Notes: a model not told the origin generated them from the letters alone. Shown: positions 52,831 through 62,267, numbered from the stretch's first letter. The stretch is DNA of 64,000 bases from Salinihabitans flavidus (GCF_900110425.1 NZ_FODS01000003.1:1-64000); one strand, 5' to 3'. Made by a program: numbers and translations.

Positions 52831-53676
52831 TTATGACGCGCTGAGCGTGACCCCCTCGCGCCCGGCAAGGTCGGTAAAGAACTGCCAGGCCACCCGGCCC
52901 GACCGTCCGCCGCGCGTCGCCTGCCATTCGATGGCCTCGGCCCGCAGGGTTTCCTCGGCAATTTCAATGCCATAGGCATCGCAGTAGCGTCGGATCATCT
53001 CAAGATACTCATCCTGGCTGCAGGGATGAAACCCGAGCCAGAGCCCGAAGCGATCCGACAGCGACACCTTCTCCTCGGTCGCCTCCGACGGGCTGATGGC
53101 CGAGGATCGTTCATTTTCGATCATGTCGCGCGGCATCAGATGACGGCGGTTCGACGTGGCATAGAACACCACGTTCTCGGGCCGTCCCTCGATCCCGCCA
53201 TCGAGCACCGCCTTGAGGCTCTTGTAATGCTCGTCGTCATGCGAAAAGGACAGATCGTCACAAAACAGCAGGAACCGTTCCTCCCGGCCGCGCAGGATGT
53301 TCAGAAGCCGGCCCACGCTGGGCAGGTCTTCGCGCTGAAGCTCCACCATCTTGAGCGACTGGCCACGCGCGCGAACCTCGGCGTGGACCGCTTTGACAAG
53401 GCTGGATTTTCCCATCCCCCGCGCGCCCCACAGAAGTGCGTTGTTTGCCGGAAAACCCCGCGCGAAACGCAGCGTGTTCTCCAACAGCGTGTCGCGAGAG
53501 CGATCCACCCCCACCAGAAGCCCCACGTCCACCCGGTTGACTGTCTCCACCGGGCAAAGGCGATCGGGCTCCACATGCCAGACAAAAGCATCGGCGGCTG
53601 AGAAATCCGGGCGCACCATCGGCGGCGGCGACATCCGTTCGAGCGCCGCCGCGATCCGTTGGAGGGCCTTACTCAT
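52831..53676 (-). CDS. DUF815 AAA-type ATPase
   Basis: A 281-residue P-loop protein of the DUF815 family. Walker [16 protein letters not shown] is at about 83-97 and Walker [15 protein letters not shown] follows. The family's [35 protein letters not shown] segment is present, with a sensor Asn/Arg. It overlaps the tatC end by eight bases, so it is translated with the Tat genes. The function is not established in this family. Confidence 0.88.
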   Translation of the reverse strand: MSKALQRIAAALERMSPPPMVRPDFSAADAFVWHVEPDRLCPVETVNRVDVGLLVGVDRSRDTLLENTLRFARGFPANNALLWGARGMGKSSLVKAVHAEVRARGQSLKMVELQREDLPSVGRLLNILRGREERFLLFCDDLSFSHDDEHYKSLKAVLDGGIEGRPENVVFYATSNRRHLMPRDMIENERSSAISPSEATEEKVSLSDRFGLWLGFHPCSQDEYLEMIRRYCDAYGIEIAEETLRAEAIEWQATRGGRSGRVAWQFFTDLAGREGVTLSAS

Positions 53677-54556
53677 CCTCGTCGAATTCCTTCATCATCG
53701 GGTCGTCGAATTCTTCCTCGTCATCATCGTAAAAGCCCTCTTCGCGCAGTTTCTGCTCGCGTTTGGTCTCCACACGGCGCACCAGCCAGATCGACACCTC
53801 GTAGAGACCGTAGACCACGACAAACAGGATCACCTGCGTGATCACGTCCGGCGGCGTCACCAGCGCGGCCAGCAAAAGGATGCCCACAACCGCGTATTTG
53901 CGCACCGAACGCAAACCGTCGGCGCTGACCAGACCGGCCTTGCCCATCAGCGTGAGCAGTACCGGAAGCTGGAAACACAGGCCGAAGGCAACGATGAACT
54001 TGATCGTGAGGTTGAGGTATTCCTGCGCAGAGCCCTGAAAGACCACGGAAAGGCCGGGCCGGTTGGACTCCGCGCCCACGGGCACCGCCTCCCCTTCACC
54101 GCCAAATTGCTGAAACCCGAGAAAGAAGTCATAGGCCAGCGGCGTGACGACGTAGAAGGCAAAGGACGCGCCAAGCACGAACATGAAGGGCGAGGCGATC
54201 ATGAACGGCAGGAATGCGCCTTTTTCCGTGCGGTACAGTCCCGGCGCCACAAAACGCCACATCTGCATCCCGATATAGGGAAAGGCGAGCATGAAGCCTC
54301 CGAGAAGCGAGATCTTGATCGCCACGAAGAAGCCTTCCTGCGGGCTGATGAAGATCAGGTCGCAATCCTGCCCCCGGTCGTCGAGAACCTGACAGAGCGG
54401 ATCAGTCAGAAAATTGAAAATCGGGGTGGCTATTGTGAAGCAGATGACCATCCCTACAATGAAGGCCAGAACCGAATGAATAAGCCGCGTGCGCAGCTCG
54501 GCCAGATGCTCGATCAGCGGGGCAGAGCTGTCCTCGATCTCGTCTGTCGGGCTCAT
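53669..54556 (-). CDS. tatC: Sec-independent translocase TatC
   Basis: A 295-residue six-helix core of the twin-arginine translocase. It has the N-terminal [21 protein letters not shown], the periplasmic [23 protein letters not shown] and the [19 protein letters not shown] region. An acidic C-terminal tail (DDDEEEFDD) is longer than in E. coli. It would receive Tat substrates such as the two Tat-signal receptors in this window. Its start overlaps the tatB stop (ATGA). Confidence 0.96.
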   Translation of the reverse strand: MSPTDEIEDSSAPLIEHLAELRTRLIHSVLAFIVGMVICFTIATPIFNFLTDPLCQVLDDRGQDCDLIFISPQEGFFVAIKISLLGGFMLAFPYIGMQMWRFVAPGLYRTEKGAFLPFMIASPFMFVLGASFAFYVVTPLAYDFFLGFQQFGGEGEAVPVGAESNRPGLSVVFQGSAQEYLNLTIKFIVAFGLCFQLPVLLTLMGKAGLVSADGLRSVRKYAVVGILLLAALVTPPDVITQVILFVVVYGLYEVSIWLVRRVETKREQKLREEGFYDDDEEEFDDPMMKEFDEDE

Positions 54557-55095
54557 GCCTTGTCCTTCTTGTCATCATCCGCCTTGCCATCAGCCTCGCC
54601 GACGTCCGTGGTCGGGGTTTCGGCGGTCTTTGCCGCCGGGGCAGCAGACGTCTCTCCCGCTTCCGTCGCCTGGGCCGCCGCCTCCGCCTCAGCGTCGATG
54701 CGCGCCTGCGCCTTCTTGGCGGTGCTCTCCTTGATCTTGCGCGCGGCTTCCGCGCGTTCGGCGGCGAGCTTGCCGGTCTCGCTTTCGGGGTCGACATCGG
54801 TCAGGCCGGAGGTCGCATCCTTCGCCGCCTTCGACAGGCTGTCCTTGCCCGCCTTCAGCGGGTTGGACATCTTCGAAAGCCCGTCGGTCGCGCTGCGAAA
54901 GCCCTGCGCGGCGTCCTTCATGCCGGAGTCGTCAGCCGCCTGGTTCATCGCCTGCGAAAACTCGCGCGCCATGCCCTTGGCCTTGCCGACAAAGCGGCCC
55001 ACCTGCCGGAAAAGCACCGGCAGATCCTTCGGCCCCACGACAATCAGCGCAACGATGCCGATCACCAGAAGCTCGGTCCATCCCAGGTCCAGCAT
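54553..55095 (-). CDS. tatB: Sec-independent translocase TatB
   Basis: A 180-residue protein with the single N-terminal helix and hinge [37 protein letters not shown], typical of TatB (Glu8 and GPKDLP). An amphipathic helix follows. A long Ala/Glu/Lys-rich, probably disordered tail (about 100-180) is characteristic of alphaproteobacterial TatB. It lies between tatA and tatC. Confidence 0.93.
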   Translation of the reverse strand: MLDLGWTELLVIGIVALIVVGPKDLPVLFRQVGRFVGKAKGMAREFSQAMNQAADDSGMKDAAQGFRSATDGLSKMSNPLKAGKDSLSKAAKDATSGLTDVDPESETGKLAAERAEAARKIKESTAKKAQARIDAEAEAAAQATEAGETSAAPAAKTAETPTTDVGEADGKADDDKKDKA

Positions 55096-55110
55096 GGCGT
55101 CAGTCCCCGC

Positions 55111-55338
55111 TTACACCTTGTCCTTGTCTTTCTCCGACTCCGTCTCCGGGGTCACGTCCCGCGCGGTGTCCACCGTTTCATCCTCCAGCTCCTTGGAGCC
55201 TTCGCTCACACCCTTCTTGAAGGAAGTGATGCCCTTGCCCACCTCCCCCATGAGTGAACTGATCTTGCCGCGCCCGAACAGCACCAGTACGACAACCGCG
55301 ATCAGCAGAAGGCCCGGAAGGCCAATATTGTTCAACAT
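55111..55338 (-). CDS. tatA: Sec-independent translocase TatA
   Basis: A 75-residue pore-forming subunit: [43 protein letters not shown]. The FGRGK hinge and amphipathic helix are followed by an acidic tail. The ATG at 55338 follows GGAGAGAACCC; the longer frame upstream is not supported. It is first in the tatABC-DUF815 run. Confidence 0.94.
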   Translation of the reverse strand: MLNNIGLPGLLLIAVVVLVLFGRGKISSLMGEVGKGITSFKKGVSEGSKELEDETVDTARDVTPETESEKDKDKV

Positions 55339-55476
55339 GGGTTCTCTCCTATCTCGGGGGCGCGCTTGGCTGCGGCACCCGGAAATCCGTCCCAGATACC
55401 TAATGCTTCGCGCAGCCCGTTGAAAGCGGCAATAGCACACGCAAAGGGTGATTTGAGCGGCTTTTTGCATCACTCT

Positions 55477-55512
55477 TTGTCAGCAGATTGTCAGTTGTCA
55501 GATTTTTGTCAG
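55477..55512 (+). promoter_or_regulatory. Four direct TTGTCAG repeats (11-7-11 spacing) upstream of WYL regulator
   Basis: TTGTCAG occurs at 55477, 55488, 55495 and 55506, giving two pairs with 11-bp phasing. The array ends about 35 bases before the regulator ATG and overlaps a plausible -35 (TTGTCA 55488) and -10 (TATAGC 55513, 19-base spacing). It is a likely binding array, perhaps autoregulatory. Confidence 0.65.
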
Positions 55513-55546
55513 TATAGCGCCCGACTCAGACAGGGAATCACGCGCC

Positions 55547-56206
55547 ATGAAACGCTCGGACCGGCTTTATGCCCTGATCGAAATCCTCAAGGACGGGCGG
55601 CTCCACCGGGCCGAGGATCTGGCGCGCACGCTCGATGTCTCGCTGCGCACGATCTACCGCGACATGGACACGCTGGCGGCCTCCGGTGTGCCGGTGGAGG
55701 GCGCACGCGGCATGGGCTACTGGGCGGGCGCGGCGATCACCCTGCCGCCGCTCAACCTCACCCCCACGGAGCTGGAGGCGTTGCATCTTGGCCTGGCCGC
55801 CGTGGCACAGGGCGGCGAGGACGATCTGCCCGCCGCCGCGCGCAGCCTGGCGGCCAAGATCGACGCCGTGTTGCCCGAGGATCGCCATGTCGCCCCCGCC
55901 AGTTTCGGGTTCGCGGTCTACCCCTTCGCCGATGCCGCCAAGGGGTTCAGACATCTGGCCAGCCTGCGCAACGCGGTGCGCCATCGTCAGAAACTGCGCC
56001 TGACCATGCAGGACGGCCGCATCCGGCAAGTGCGGCCGCTGAAGCTCGATTATTGGGGCCGGATCTGGACACTTCTGGTCTGGTGTGACACCACCGGCGA
56101 TTTCACGAGCCTGCGTGTCGATCAGATGGAGACCGTCACGGTTCTGCCGGGCCTGTTCGTGGATGAGCCGGGAAAACGCCTGCGCGACTACCGCCCGGAC
56201 AGCTAG
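55547..56206 (+). CDS. YafY-like HTH/WYL-domain transcriptional regulator
   Basis: This 219-residue regulator has an N-terminal HTH_11 (about 1-55: KRSDRLYALIEILKDGRLHRAEDLARTLDVSLRTIYRDMDTL). A WYL domain follows (about 130-215: RLTMQDGRIRQVRPLKLDYWGRIWTLLVWCDTTGDF). WYL regulators sense small ligands or nucleic acid. It is divergent from tatA with a four-copy repeat upstream, and overlaps the end of the convergent ATPase gene by four bases. Confidence 0.9.
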   Translation: MKRSDRLYALIEILKDGRLHRAEDLARTLDVSLRTIYRDMDTLAASGVPVEGARGMGYWAGAAITLPPLNLTPTELEALHLGLAAVAQGGEDDLPAAARSLAAKIDAVLPEDRHVAPASFGFAVYPFADAAKGFRHLASLRNAVRHRQKLRLTMQDGRIRQVRPLKLDYWGRIWTLLVWCDTTGDFTSLRVDQMETVTVLPGLFVDEPGKRLRDYRPDS

Positions 56207-57345
56207 GGATGCATCGCGGCCTCATGGGCCTGCGCCGCGGGGAACACGAAACACCTGTCCCGCCGCAGCGTCAGCCAGAGCGCCGTACCCGGTTGTGGCA
56301 GAAACACATTGGGCACCGTCGCGCGAAGCACGGAGCCGTCGTGATCCATGCGAAACTCCACAAGGCTTTCATTGCCCATGAAGCGCGCGCGCTCCACGAT
56401 GCCCCGCGCCGCCTGCCCGTCCCGCTCCGTCGGCAGCGGCCCTTTGCCCGCGCGATCGAAATCGAGCTTGAGATGCTGCGGACGGATCACGATGTTCACC
56501 GTCTGCCCGTCGCGAAATCCCGGTGTCAGAAACTGCCCGAAGGGCGTATCGGTCAGCGCCCCCCGGCTCACGCCTCTTATCACGTTGATGTCCGAAAAGA
56601 ACGCCACCGCCTCAAGATCGACCGGCGCATTGTAGATATTGTAGGGCGCGCCCTGCTGCACGATCCGCCCGTCCCGCATGAGCGCGATCTCATCGGCCAT
56701 GCGCATCGCCTCATCCGGCTCGTGCGTAACCAGAAGAACGGCGGTATCCTCCTGCTTGAGCACGCTCAGCGTCTCGTCGCGGATACCGTCGCGCAGCCGG
56801 TTGTCCAGCCCCGAAAACGGCTCATCCATCAGCATGATCCGCGGCCGGGGCGCCAACGCCCGCGCCAGTGCGACACGCTGCTGTTCCCCGCCCGAAAGCT
56901 GATGCGGAAAGACGTCGATCGTCCAGCCAAGCCCGACCCGTTCCAGAAGCGTCTCGACCCGCGCGCGTTTTTCCACCTTCGGGCCCTTCAGACCAAAGGC
57001 CACGTTGTCGGCCACGCTCATATGCGGGAAAAGCGCGAAATCCTGGAACATCAAACCGATCTGCCGCCGTTCGGGCGGGACGCGAAATACCGTGTCGCAG
57101 ATCAGGTTGCCATCGACGTAGATCTCGCCGGCATCCTGCGTGTCCACCCCCGCGATCATCCGCAGCGTGGTCGATTTACCGCATCCCGACGGTCCCAGCA
57201 GGCAGGTCACCTGTCCCGGCATGATCGACAGCGACACATCATCCACCACCATCCGGTCGCCAAAGCGCCGTTTGAGGTTTCGAATCTCGAGCCGGGGTAT
57301 GGTGTGAACGGTCGTGCCGGTGGTCGGAGTCAAGCGGAGCCTCAT
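56203..57345 (-). CDS. CUT-type ABC transporter ATP-binding protein (FbpC/PotA-like)
   Basis: This 380-residue ATPase has Walker A LGPSGCGKSTTLRMIAG, the PPERRQIGLMFQDFALFPHMSV Q-loop region, signature LSGGEQQRVALARALA, Walker B MDEPFSGLD and an H-loop in VTHEPDEAMRMAD. A C-terminal TOBE-like regulatory domain (about 270-380) follows. Closest in pattern to iron(III) FbpC. No permease or receptor gene is adjacent, so it is an orphan subunit here. The start is uncertain: ATG 57345 is used, 57366 is an alternative. Confidence 0.85.
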   Translation of the reverse strand: MRLRLTPTTGTTVHTIPRLEIRNLKRRFGDRMVVDDVSLSIMPGQVTCLLGPSGCGKSTTLRMIAGVDTQDAGEIYVDGNLICDTVFRVPPERRQIGLMFQDFALFPHMSVADNVAFGLKGPKVEKRARVETLLERVGLGWTIDVFPHQLSGGEQQRVALARALAPRPRIMLMDEPFSGLDNRLRDGIRDETLSVLKQEDTAVLLVTHEPDEAMRMADEIALMRDGRIVQQGAPYNIYNAPVDLEAVAFFSDINVIRGVSRGALTDTPFGQFLTPGFRDGQTVNIVIRPQHLKLDFDRAGKGPLPTERDGQAARGIVERARFMGNESLVEFRMDHDGSVLRATVPNVFLPQPGTALWLTLRRDRCFVFPAAQAHEAAMHP

Positions 57346-57350
57346 GCGGT

Positions 57351-57371
57351 ATCTGATGAAAAACATCAGAT
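57351..57371. promoter_or_regulatory. Perfect palindrome upstream of the orphan ATPase gene
   Basis: ATCTGATG-AAAAA-CATCAGAT has 8-bp arms directly before the preferred ATG on the minus strand. It could be an operator, or a hairpin that affects translation. Confidence 0.4.
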
Positions 57372-57549
57372 TTTGCGAAGATGTAGCAGCCCCCCACTCA
57401 GGCCGCAACCCTGCGCTCACCGGCGAAGATCGCCGCGAAACCGGCTCCCGAACCGGACCGCAAAACCACCACGAGATTGACCCGCCACGCCCCCGCACGC
57501 AAACGTGAGACCGCGTTCGCCGGCGTTTTCAGAGGCTTGAGCCCCCTGC

Positions 57550-58329
57550 CTAGAACGTTGCGTTCACCGCGCCCCCGTCCAAAAGCCAGTTCTGCCCCAC
57601 CACGAAGCCCGCGTGCTGCGAGCACAGGAAGGCGCAAGTCGCGCCGAACTCCCGCGCCGAGCCATAGCGCCCGGCCGGTATCGTCTCGCAGCGCTGCGCC
57701 TTGGCCTCTTCGAGGGTGATCCCCTGCGCCTGAGACACCCCGGTGTCGAGCGATACGGCCCGGTCGGTCGCGTGAATGCCGGGCAGCAGGTTGTTGATCG
57801 TCACCCCATGCTTGGCCACCTGCCGCGAGGTGCCCGCGACATAGCCCGTAAGCCCCGCGCGCGCCGAATTCGACAGCCCAAGAACCGGGATCGGCGCCTT
57901 CACCGATTGCGAGGTGATGTTGACCACACGGCCCCACCCCTTCTCCATCATCCCCGGCAACAGCGCCTTCATGAGGGCGATCGGCGTCAGCATATTGGCG
58001 TCCAGCGCCTTGATGAACTCCTCGCGCGTCCAGTCGGTCCACATGCCCGGCGGCGGCCCGCCCGCGTTGGTCACAAGAATATCGACACCCTGCGCCGCCG
58101 CGATCACCCGCGCCTGCCCGTCTTCGGTGGTCACATCGGTGGCGACGGTCTCAACCGCGACGCCGAACCGATCCCGCAAATCCTGTGCCGCCGCCTCCAG
58201 CGCCTCGGCGCCGCGCGCGTTCATCACCAGATCGACCCCGGCCTCCGCCAGCGCCTCGGCACAGCCGAAGCCCAGCCCCTTCGACGAGGCACAAACCAAT
58301 GCGCGCTTACCCTTGAGTCCCAGATCCAT
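57550..58329 (-). CDS. SDR-family oxidoreductase without the canonical YxxxK
   Basis: A 259-residue SDR with cofactor motif VCASSKGLGFGCAEAL, the NAG motif in VTNAGGPPPGMW, and a C-terminal WLLDGGAVNATF. The catalytic Ser is present (NITSQSVKAPI). The usual Tyr-X3-Lys position reads LSNSARAGLTGYV, with no Tyr or Lys. This is a known SDR subgroup pattern of uncertain chemistry. The ATG at 58329 follows GGGAGAGCGGAA. The gene stands alone. Confidence 0.85.
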   Translation of the reverse strand: MDLGLKGKRALVCASSKGLGFGCAEALAEAGVDLVMNARGAEALEAAAQDLRDRFGVAVETVATDVTTEDGQARVIAAAQGVDILVTNAGGPPPGMWTDWTREEFIKALDANMLTPIALMKALLPGMMEKGWGRVVNITSQSVKAPIPVLGLSNSARAGLTGYVAGTSRQVAKHGVTINNLLPGIHATDRAVSLDTGVSQAQGITLEEAKAQRCETIPAGRYGSAREFGATCAFLCSQHAGFVVGQNWLLDGGAVNATF

Positions 58330-58480
58330 TTCCGCTCTCCCCTGTTTGCGTCGCGCATACCAAACATAAAAACGCGCCCGTACACCAGTGGAAGATGCCG
58401 AAAAATGGTCGGGGCCGAGGCGTGAAGTTGACATAGTTCCTCGCAAGACTCACATGACTGATGACCCACGGGGAAAGTGC

Positions 58481-59500
58481 ATGTCCGATACAACACCCGA
58501 TACGCCACGCCCGCAACAGCCGCTTCAGGTTTATCTTGCGGCGGATCTGCGCGTGAGCGACGGGGCCAATCTGGGCGATGCGCTATCCTTCGCGGCAGAG
58601 TTGCAGCCCGATGATGTCTACATGCTTGATCAGCGCGCCGAGGTTGCCAGTCTGACGATCGACATCGAAGACAATGACCGTTTCGTGATCTCGGAGCATT
58701 CGCAAGTTGGCCTGCCCGGCGCGGCGATCTATCTCGACAGTTGCATAACAGTCATGCCGCCCAGCGGAGACACGATCGAGATCCTGATTCTGGTCGAAGT
58801 GGACCGGGGCGGTCATGTGGCGCAACTCTATCTGCAACCGCTGGCCCCGCTGAGTCCGAAAACCCCCTATACGCTCGTCGGCATCGACCGCGACACCGCC
58901 CGCCGTCGCCTTGCACAGCTCGCCTGCGTCAGCTTTTCGCGTGGAACCCGTATCACCCTGGCCACCGGAGAAATGCGCCCGGTCGAGGATCTGCAAGAGG
59001 GTGACCGCGTCCTGACCCGCGACGACGGCCCCCAGCCGTTGCGCTGGATCGGGCAGACCACACTGCGCGCCACGGGTGTCTTCGCCCCTGTTGTGATCAC
59101 CGCCGGAACGCTCAACAACACCGACGATCTGGTGGTCAGCCCCGATCACCGACTGTTCATCTATCAACGTCACGACCATATCGGCGCCGGACGCTCCGAG
59201 CTGATGGTGCGCGCCCGGCATATCGTGAATGGCACCACCGTTTATGTGCATGAAGGCGGCTTCGTCGACTACTTCCAGCTTGTCTTCGACACCCATCAGA
59301 TCATTTTTGCCGAAGGCATCTCCGCAGAGACAATGTTGATCGATACCTCCACCAGCGCCGCCCTGCCTTCTTCAACCAATCACGCGTCCGGTCAGCCAGA
59401 GCACGAGGACCGCCTGCGCCGCGCCTATGAGGTGAACGAGTCGCTGCTTGAACGGCCCGATCTCGCCGAGATCCTGCGCCGCGCTTCCGGGTCGGGCTGA
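58481..59500 (+). CDS. Hint-domain protein
   Basis: A 339-residue protein. An N-terminal region (about 1-145) precedes a hedgehog/intein-type Hint domain (about 148-290): FSRGTRITLATGEMRPVEDLQEGDRVLTRDDGPQPLRWIG, then VVSPDHRLFIYQ and GTTVYVHEGGFVDYFQLVFDTHQIIFAEGI. The residue that would be Cys1 appears as Ser in CVSFSRGT, although a Cys lies two residues earlier. Rhodobacterales carry many Hint proteins, usually secreted or in self-cleaving toxins/adhesins; no signal peptide is seen here. GGGGAAAG precedes the ATG at 58481. Confidence 0.85.
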   Translation: MSDTTPDTPRPQQPLQVYLAADLRVSDGANLGDALSFAAELQPDDVYMLDQRAEVASLTIDIEDNDRFVISEHSQVGLPGAAIYLDSCITVMPPSGDTIEILILVEVDRGGHVAQLYLQPLAPLSPKTPYTLVGIDRDTARRRLAQLACVSFSRGTRITLATGEMRPVEDLQEGDRVLTRDDGPQPLRWIGQTTLRATGVFAPVVITAGTLNNTDDLVVSPDHRLFIYQRHDHIGAGRSELMVRARHIVNGTTVYVHEGGFVDYFQLVFDTHQIIFAEGISAETMLIDTSTSAALPSSTNHASGQPEHEDRLRRAYEVNESLLERPDLAEILRRASGSG

Positions 59501-59505
59501 GCAAA

Positions 59506-59549
59506 CACCGGCATTGGCACCGGCATAATACCGACGTTATACCGACGCG
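59506..59549 (+). repeat. 11-bp tandem repeat array, site C
   Basis: ATACCGACGTT (59528-59538) and ATACCGACGCG (59539-59549) are preceded by two degenerate units with CACCGGCAT (59506-59527). It lacks the long tail of sites A and B. It lies between the Hint gene and prfC, in the same orientation as the other two sites. Confidence 0.65.
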
Positions 59550-59600
59550 ATGCAGACAGGCATATTGCGCCCCTGCCCGGGGCTGGATATATGCCCCGAT

Positions 59601-61208
59601 ATGCTGGATATGAAACCCAATCGCCCCGACCTGCCGCTTGAAATCGCACGGCGCCGCACGTTTGCGATCATTTCGCACCCCGATGCCGGCAAGACCACGC
59701 TGACAGAGAAATTCCTGCTTTATGGCGGTGCCATCCAGATGGCCGGACAAGTGCGCGCCAAGGGCGAGGCACGGCGAACTCGCTCTGACTTCATGCAGAT
59801 GGAAAAGGATCGCGGTATCTCTGTCTCCGCGTCCGCAATGTCATTTGATTACAACAACTTCCGCTTCAATCTTGTGGATACACCCGGTCACTCCGACTTC
59901 TCCGAGGATACGTATCGCACACTCACCGCAGTGGATGCGGCAGTGATGGTGATCGACGGTGCCAAGGGAGTCGAAAGCCAGACCCGCAAACTCTTTGAGG
60001 TCTGCCGCCTGCGCGATCTGCCGATCCTGACCTTCTGCAACAAGATGGACCGAGAAAGCCGGGACACCTTTGACATCATTGATGAAATTCAGGAGAACCT
60101 AGCCATCGACGTGACCCCGGCAAGCTGGCCCATCGGGATGGGGCGGGAGTTTCTGGGGTGCTATGACCTGTTGCGCGACCGCCTGGAACTGATGGATCGC
60201 GCTGACCGGAACCGTGTCGCGGAATCAATAGAGATCAATGGGTTGAACGATCCACTTCTTGCCAAGCATGTACCTGGGCACCTGCTCGAACAACTTCGCG
60301 AGGAAGTGGAGATGGCGCGCGAGTTGCTGCCCACTCTCGACCCGCAGGCGGTTCTTGAGGGCCACATGACGCCGATCTGGTTCGGCTCTGCCATCAACTC
60401 TTTCGGGGTGAAGGAACTGATGGACGGCATTGGCAACTACGGCCCCGAGCCGCAACCGCAGCGCGCCGAGCCACGAGAGATTCTTCCTGAAGAAACAAAG
60501 GTTTCCGGTTTTGTCTTCAAGGTTCAGGCGAACATGGACCCCAAGCATCGTGACCGTGTAGCCTTTGTCCGGCTTGCCTCCGGCCATTTCAAACGCGGCA
60601 TGAAACTGACACATGTGCGATCAAAGAAACCGATGACAATTTCCAATCCGGTACTTTTTCTCGCTTCTGACCGCGAGCTGGCAGAAGAGGGCTGGGCCGG
60701 CGATATCATCGGCATTCCAAACCACGGGCAGCTGCGGATTGGCGACACGTTAACCGAAGGCGAACAAATCCGTGTTACGGGTATCCCCTCGTTCGCACCC
60801 GAGTTGCTTCAAACCTGCCGCGCGGGCGACCCGATGAAAGCCAAGCACCTTGAAAAGGCGCTCATGCAGTTCGCCGAAGAAGGGGCGGCCAAAGTGTTCA
60901 AGCCCAGCTACGGGTCGGGCTTTATCGTCGGTGTCGTCGGCGCGTTGCAGTTCGAGGTTCTAGCCAGCCGGATCGAAATGGAATACGGCCTCCCGGTGCG
61001 CTTCGAGGCGTCGCAGTTCACCTCCGCCCGCTGGGTGAACGGTGAAAAGCAAGCCGTTGATAAATTTGTAAATTCCAACAAACAGCATATCGCGACCGAC
61101 AATGATGGCGATACGGTTTATCTCACGCGTCTTCAATGGGATATCGACCGTGTCGAGCGTGACTACCCGGACGTGACCCTCAGCGCGACGAAAGAGATGA
61201 TGGTCTGA
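59601..61208 (+). CDS. prfC: Peptide chain release factor 3
   Basis: A 535-residue GTPase that removes RF1/RF2 from the ribosome after termination. G1 ISHPDAGKTTLTEK, the RGISVSASAM switch I, G3 VDTPGHSDFSEDT and G4 FCNKMDRE are intact. Domain II and the RF3 C-terminal domain follow (LQFEVLASRIEMEYG). The length agrees with other RF3. The start may be ATG 59601 or 59610; neither has a strong Shine-Dalgarno. Confidence 0.95.
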   Translation: MLDMKPNRPDLPLEIARRRTFAIISHPDAGKTTLTEKFLLYGGAIQMAGQVRAKGEARRTRSDFMQMEKDRGISVSASAMSFDYNNFRFNLVDTPGHSDFSEDTYRTLTAVDAAVMVIDGAKGVESQTRKLFEVCRLRDLPILTFCNKMDRESRDTFDIIDEIQENLAIDVTPASWPIGMGREFLGCYDLLRDRLELMDRADRNRVAESIEINGLNDPLLAKHVPGHLLEQLREEVEMARELLPTLDPQAVLEGHMTPIWFGSAINSFGVKELMDGIGNYGPEPQPQRAEPREILPEETKVSGFVFKVQANMDPKHRDRVAFVRLASGHFKRGMKLTHVRSKKPMTISNPVLFLASDRELAEEGWAGDIIGIPNHGQLRIGDTLTEGEQIRVTGIPSFAPELLQTCRAGDPMKAKHLEKALMQFAEEGAAKVFKPSYGSGFIVGVVGALQFEVLASRIEMEYGLPVRFEASQFTSARWVNGEKQAVDKFVNSNKQHIATDNDGDTVYLTRLQWDIDRVERDYPDVTLSATKEMMV

Positions 61209-61265
61209 CACCATGATCGACAAACAGGGCTTGCGGTGGCGTGGCGAGACCCGCATCCTCGTCCC

Positions 61266-62267
61266 ATGACCGCCACCGAAACCAAACCGACAACAGCACC
61301 ATCATGGGGGCTTGTTGCCACGATCAAGGCGCCGGTCGAAGTGATCCTGGATTTCGCGGCCTATCATCTGGAACTCGGGGCGGCGCATCTTTTCATCTAT
61401 CTGGACGATGAAAATTTTGCGGCGGAAGAAGAACTTGCTGCGCATTCTTCAATCACTGTCACTCGCACGGACAATGCCTACTGGCAGGAAACCCTGGGCC
61501 GGCGCCCGCCAAAGCACCAGGTCCGTCAATCGCACAATGCGCGCCACGCCTATGCCCACGCCGGGGCGCTGGACTGGCTCGCCCATATAGACGTGGATGA
61601 ATTTCTTTGCCCCGAACAAAGCGTCGCCGCCCATCTGGGCACCCTGCCCGCCGGCACACGCGCCGCCCGTACCCGCCCCGCCGAGATGCTGGCCACCGAC
61701 GGGCAAACCGGGCTTGATCCGGACATCACCTACTGCAAGGCTTGGATGCCTCCCGATGGTGAACGTGTGGCCCGCGCCGAGCGGATCTATCCCACCTATG
61801 GACGCTATGTGAAGGGCGGCTTTCTGAGTCATGTCGCCGGCAAGATATTCCTGCGCACCGGCCAAGGCGGGGTCGACATCCGGATTCATAGTGCCTTCAG
61901 CGGGACAACGGAAATCCCGAGCGTCGAGATGCCGGAAGTTGCGCTCGCCCATCTTCATGCACCAAGCTGGCAGGCGTGGCAGCATCACTACCGCTATCGC
62001 CTGACAAAAGGCTCCTATCGCGCCGAGATGCGGCCCGCGATCTCGCGCGATCAGGGGGGGCTATCCCTCTACGAACTTTTCAATCTTCTGGAGGACAAAG
62101 AGGGTGAAGACGCACTGCGCGGTTTCTTCGAAGAAGTCTGCCTTGCCACCCCTGAGCACCTCCACCGACTGACGCAGGAGGGGTTGTTGCGCCGTTTCCA
62201 TCTGGATCGGGACCGAAAGCGCCTCAAACATTTCCCGGGATTTCGTTCGGAGTGTCCGCAACCTTGA
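61266..62267 (+). CDS. Glycosyltransferase family 2-like protein (Glyco_tranf_2_4)
   Basis: This 333-residue cytoplasmic protein has the GT-A pattern of the Glyco_tranf_2_4 group: WGLVATIKAPVEVILDFAAYHLELGAAHLFIYLDDEN at the start and the metal-binding DVD in WLAHIDVDEFL (near residue 120). Conserved GHVAGK-like (SHVAGKIFLRTG) and LAHLHAPSW segments follow. The start ATG 61266 has no clear ribosome site. Acceptor and sugar are unknown. It lies 57 bases downstream of prfC on the same strand. Confidence 0.85.
   Translation: MTATETKPTTAPSWGLVATIKAPVEVILDFAAYHLELGAAHLFIYLDDENFAAEEELAAHSSITVTRTDNAYWQETLGRRPPKHQVRQSHNARHAYAHAGALDWLAHIDVDEFLCPEQSVAAHLGTLPAGTRAARTRPAEMLATDGQTGLDPDITYCKAWMPPDGERVARAERIYPTYGRYVKGGFLSHVAGKIFLRTGQGGVDIRIHSAFSGTTEIPSVEMPEVALAHLHAPSWQAWQHHYRYRLTKGSYRAEMRPAISRDQGGLSLYELFNLLEDKEGEDALRGFFEEVCLATPEHLHRLTQEGLLRRFHLDRDRKRLKHFPGFRSECPQP

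Noticed and set aside
53351-55423. Plus-strand open frame of 690 codons opposite tatABC and DUF815
   Set aside because: It runs antisense to four genes with clear family matches. Its translation is His/Arg/Gln-rich then Ser/Ala-rich without any domain, as expected for an antisense shadow in GC-rich DNA.
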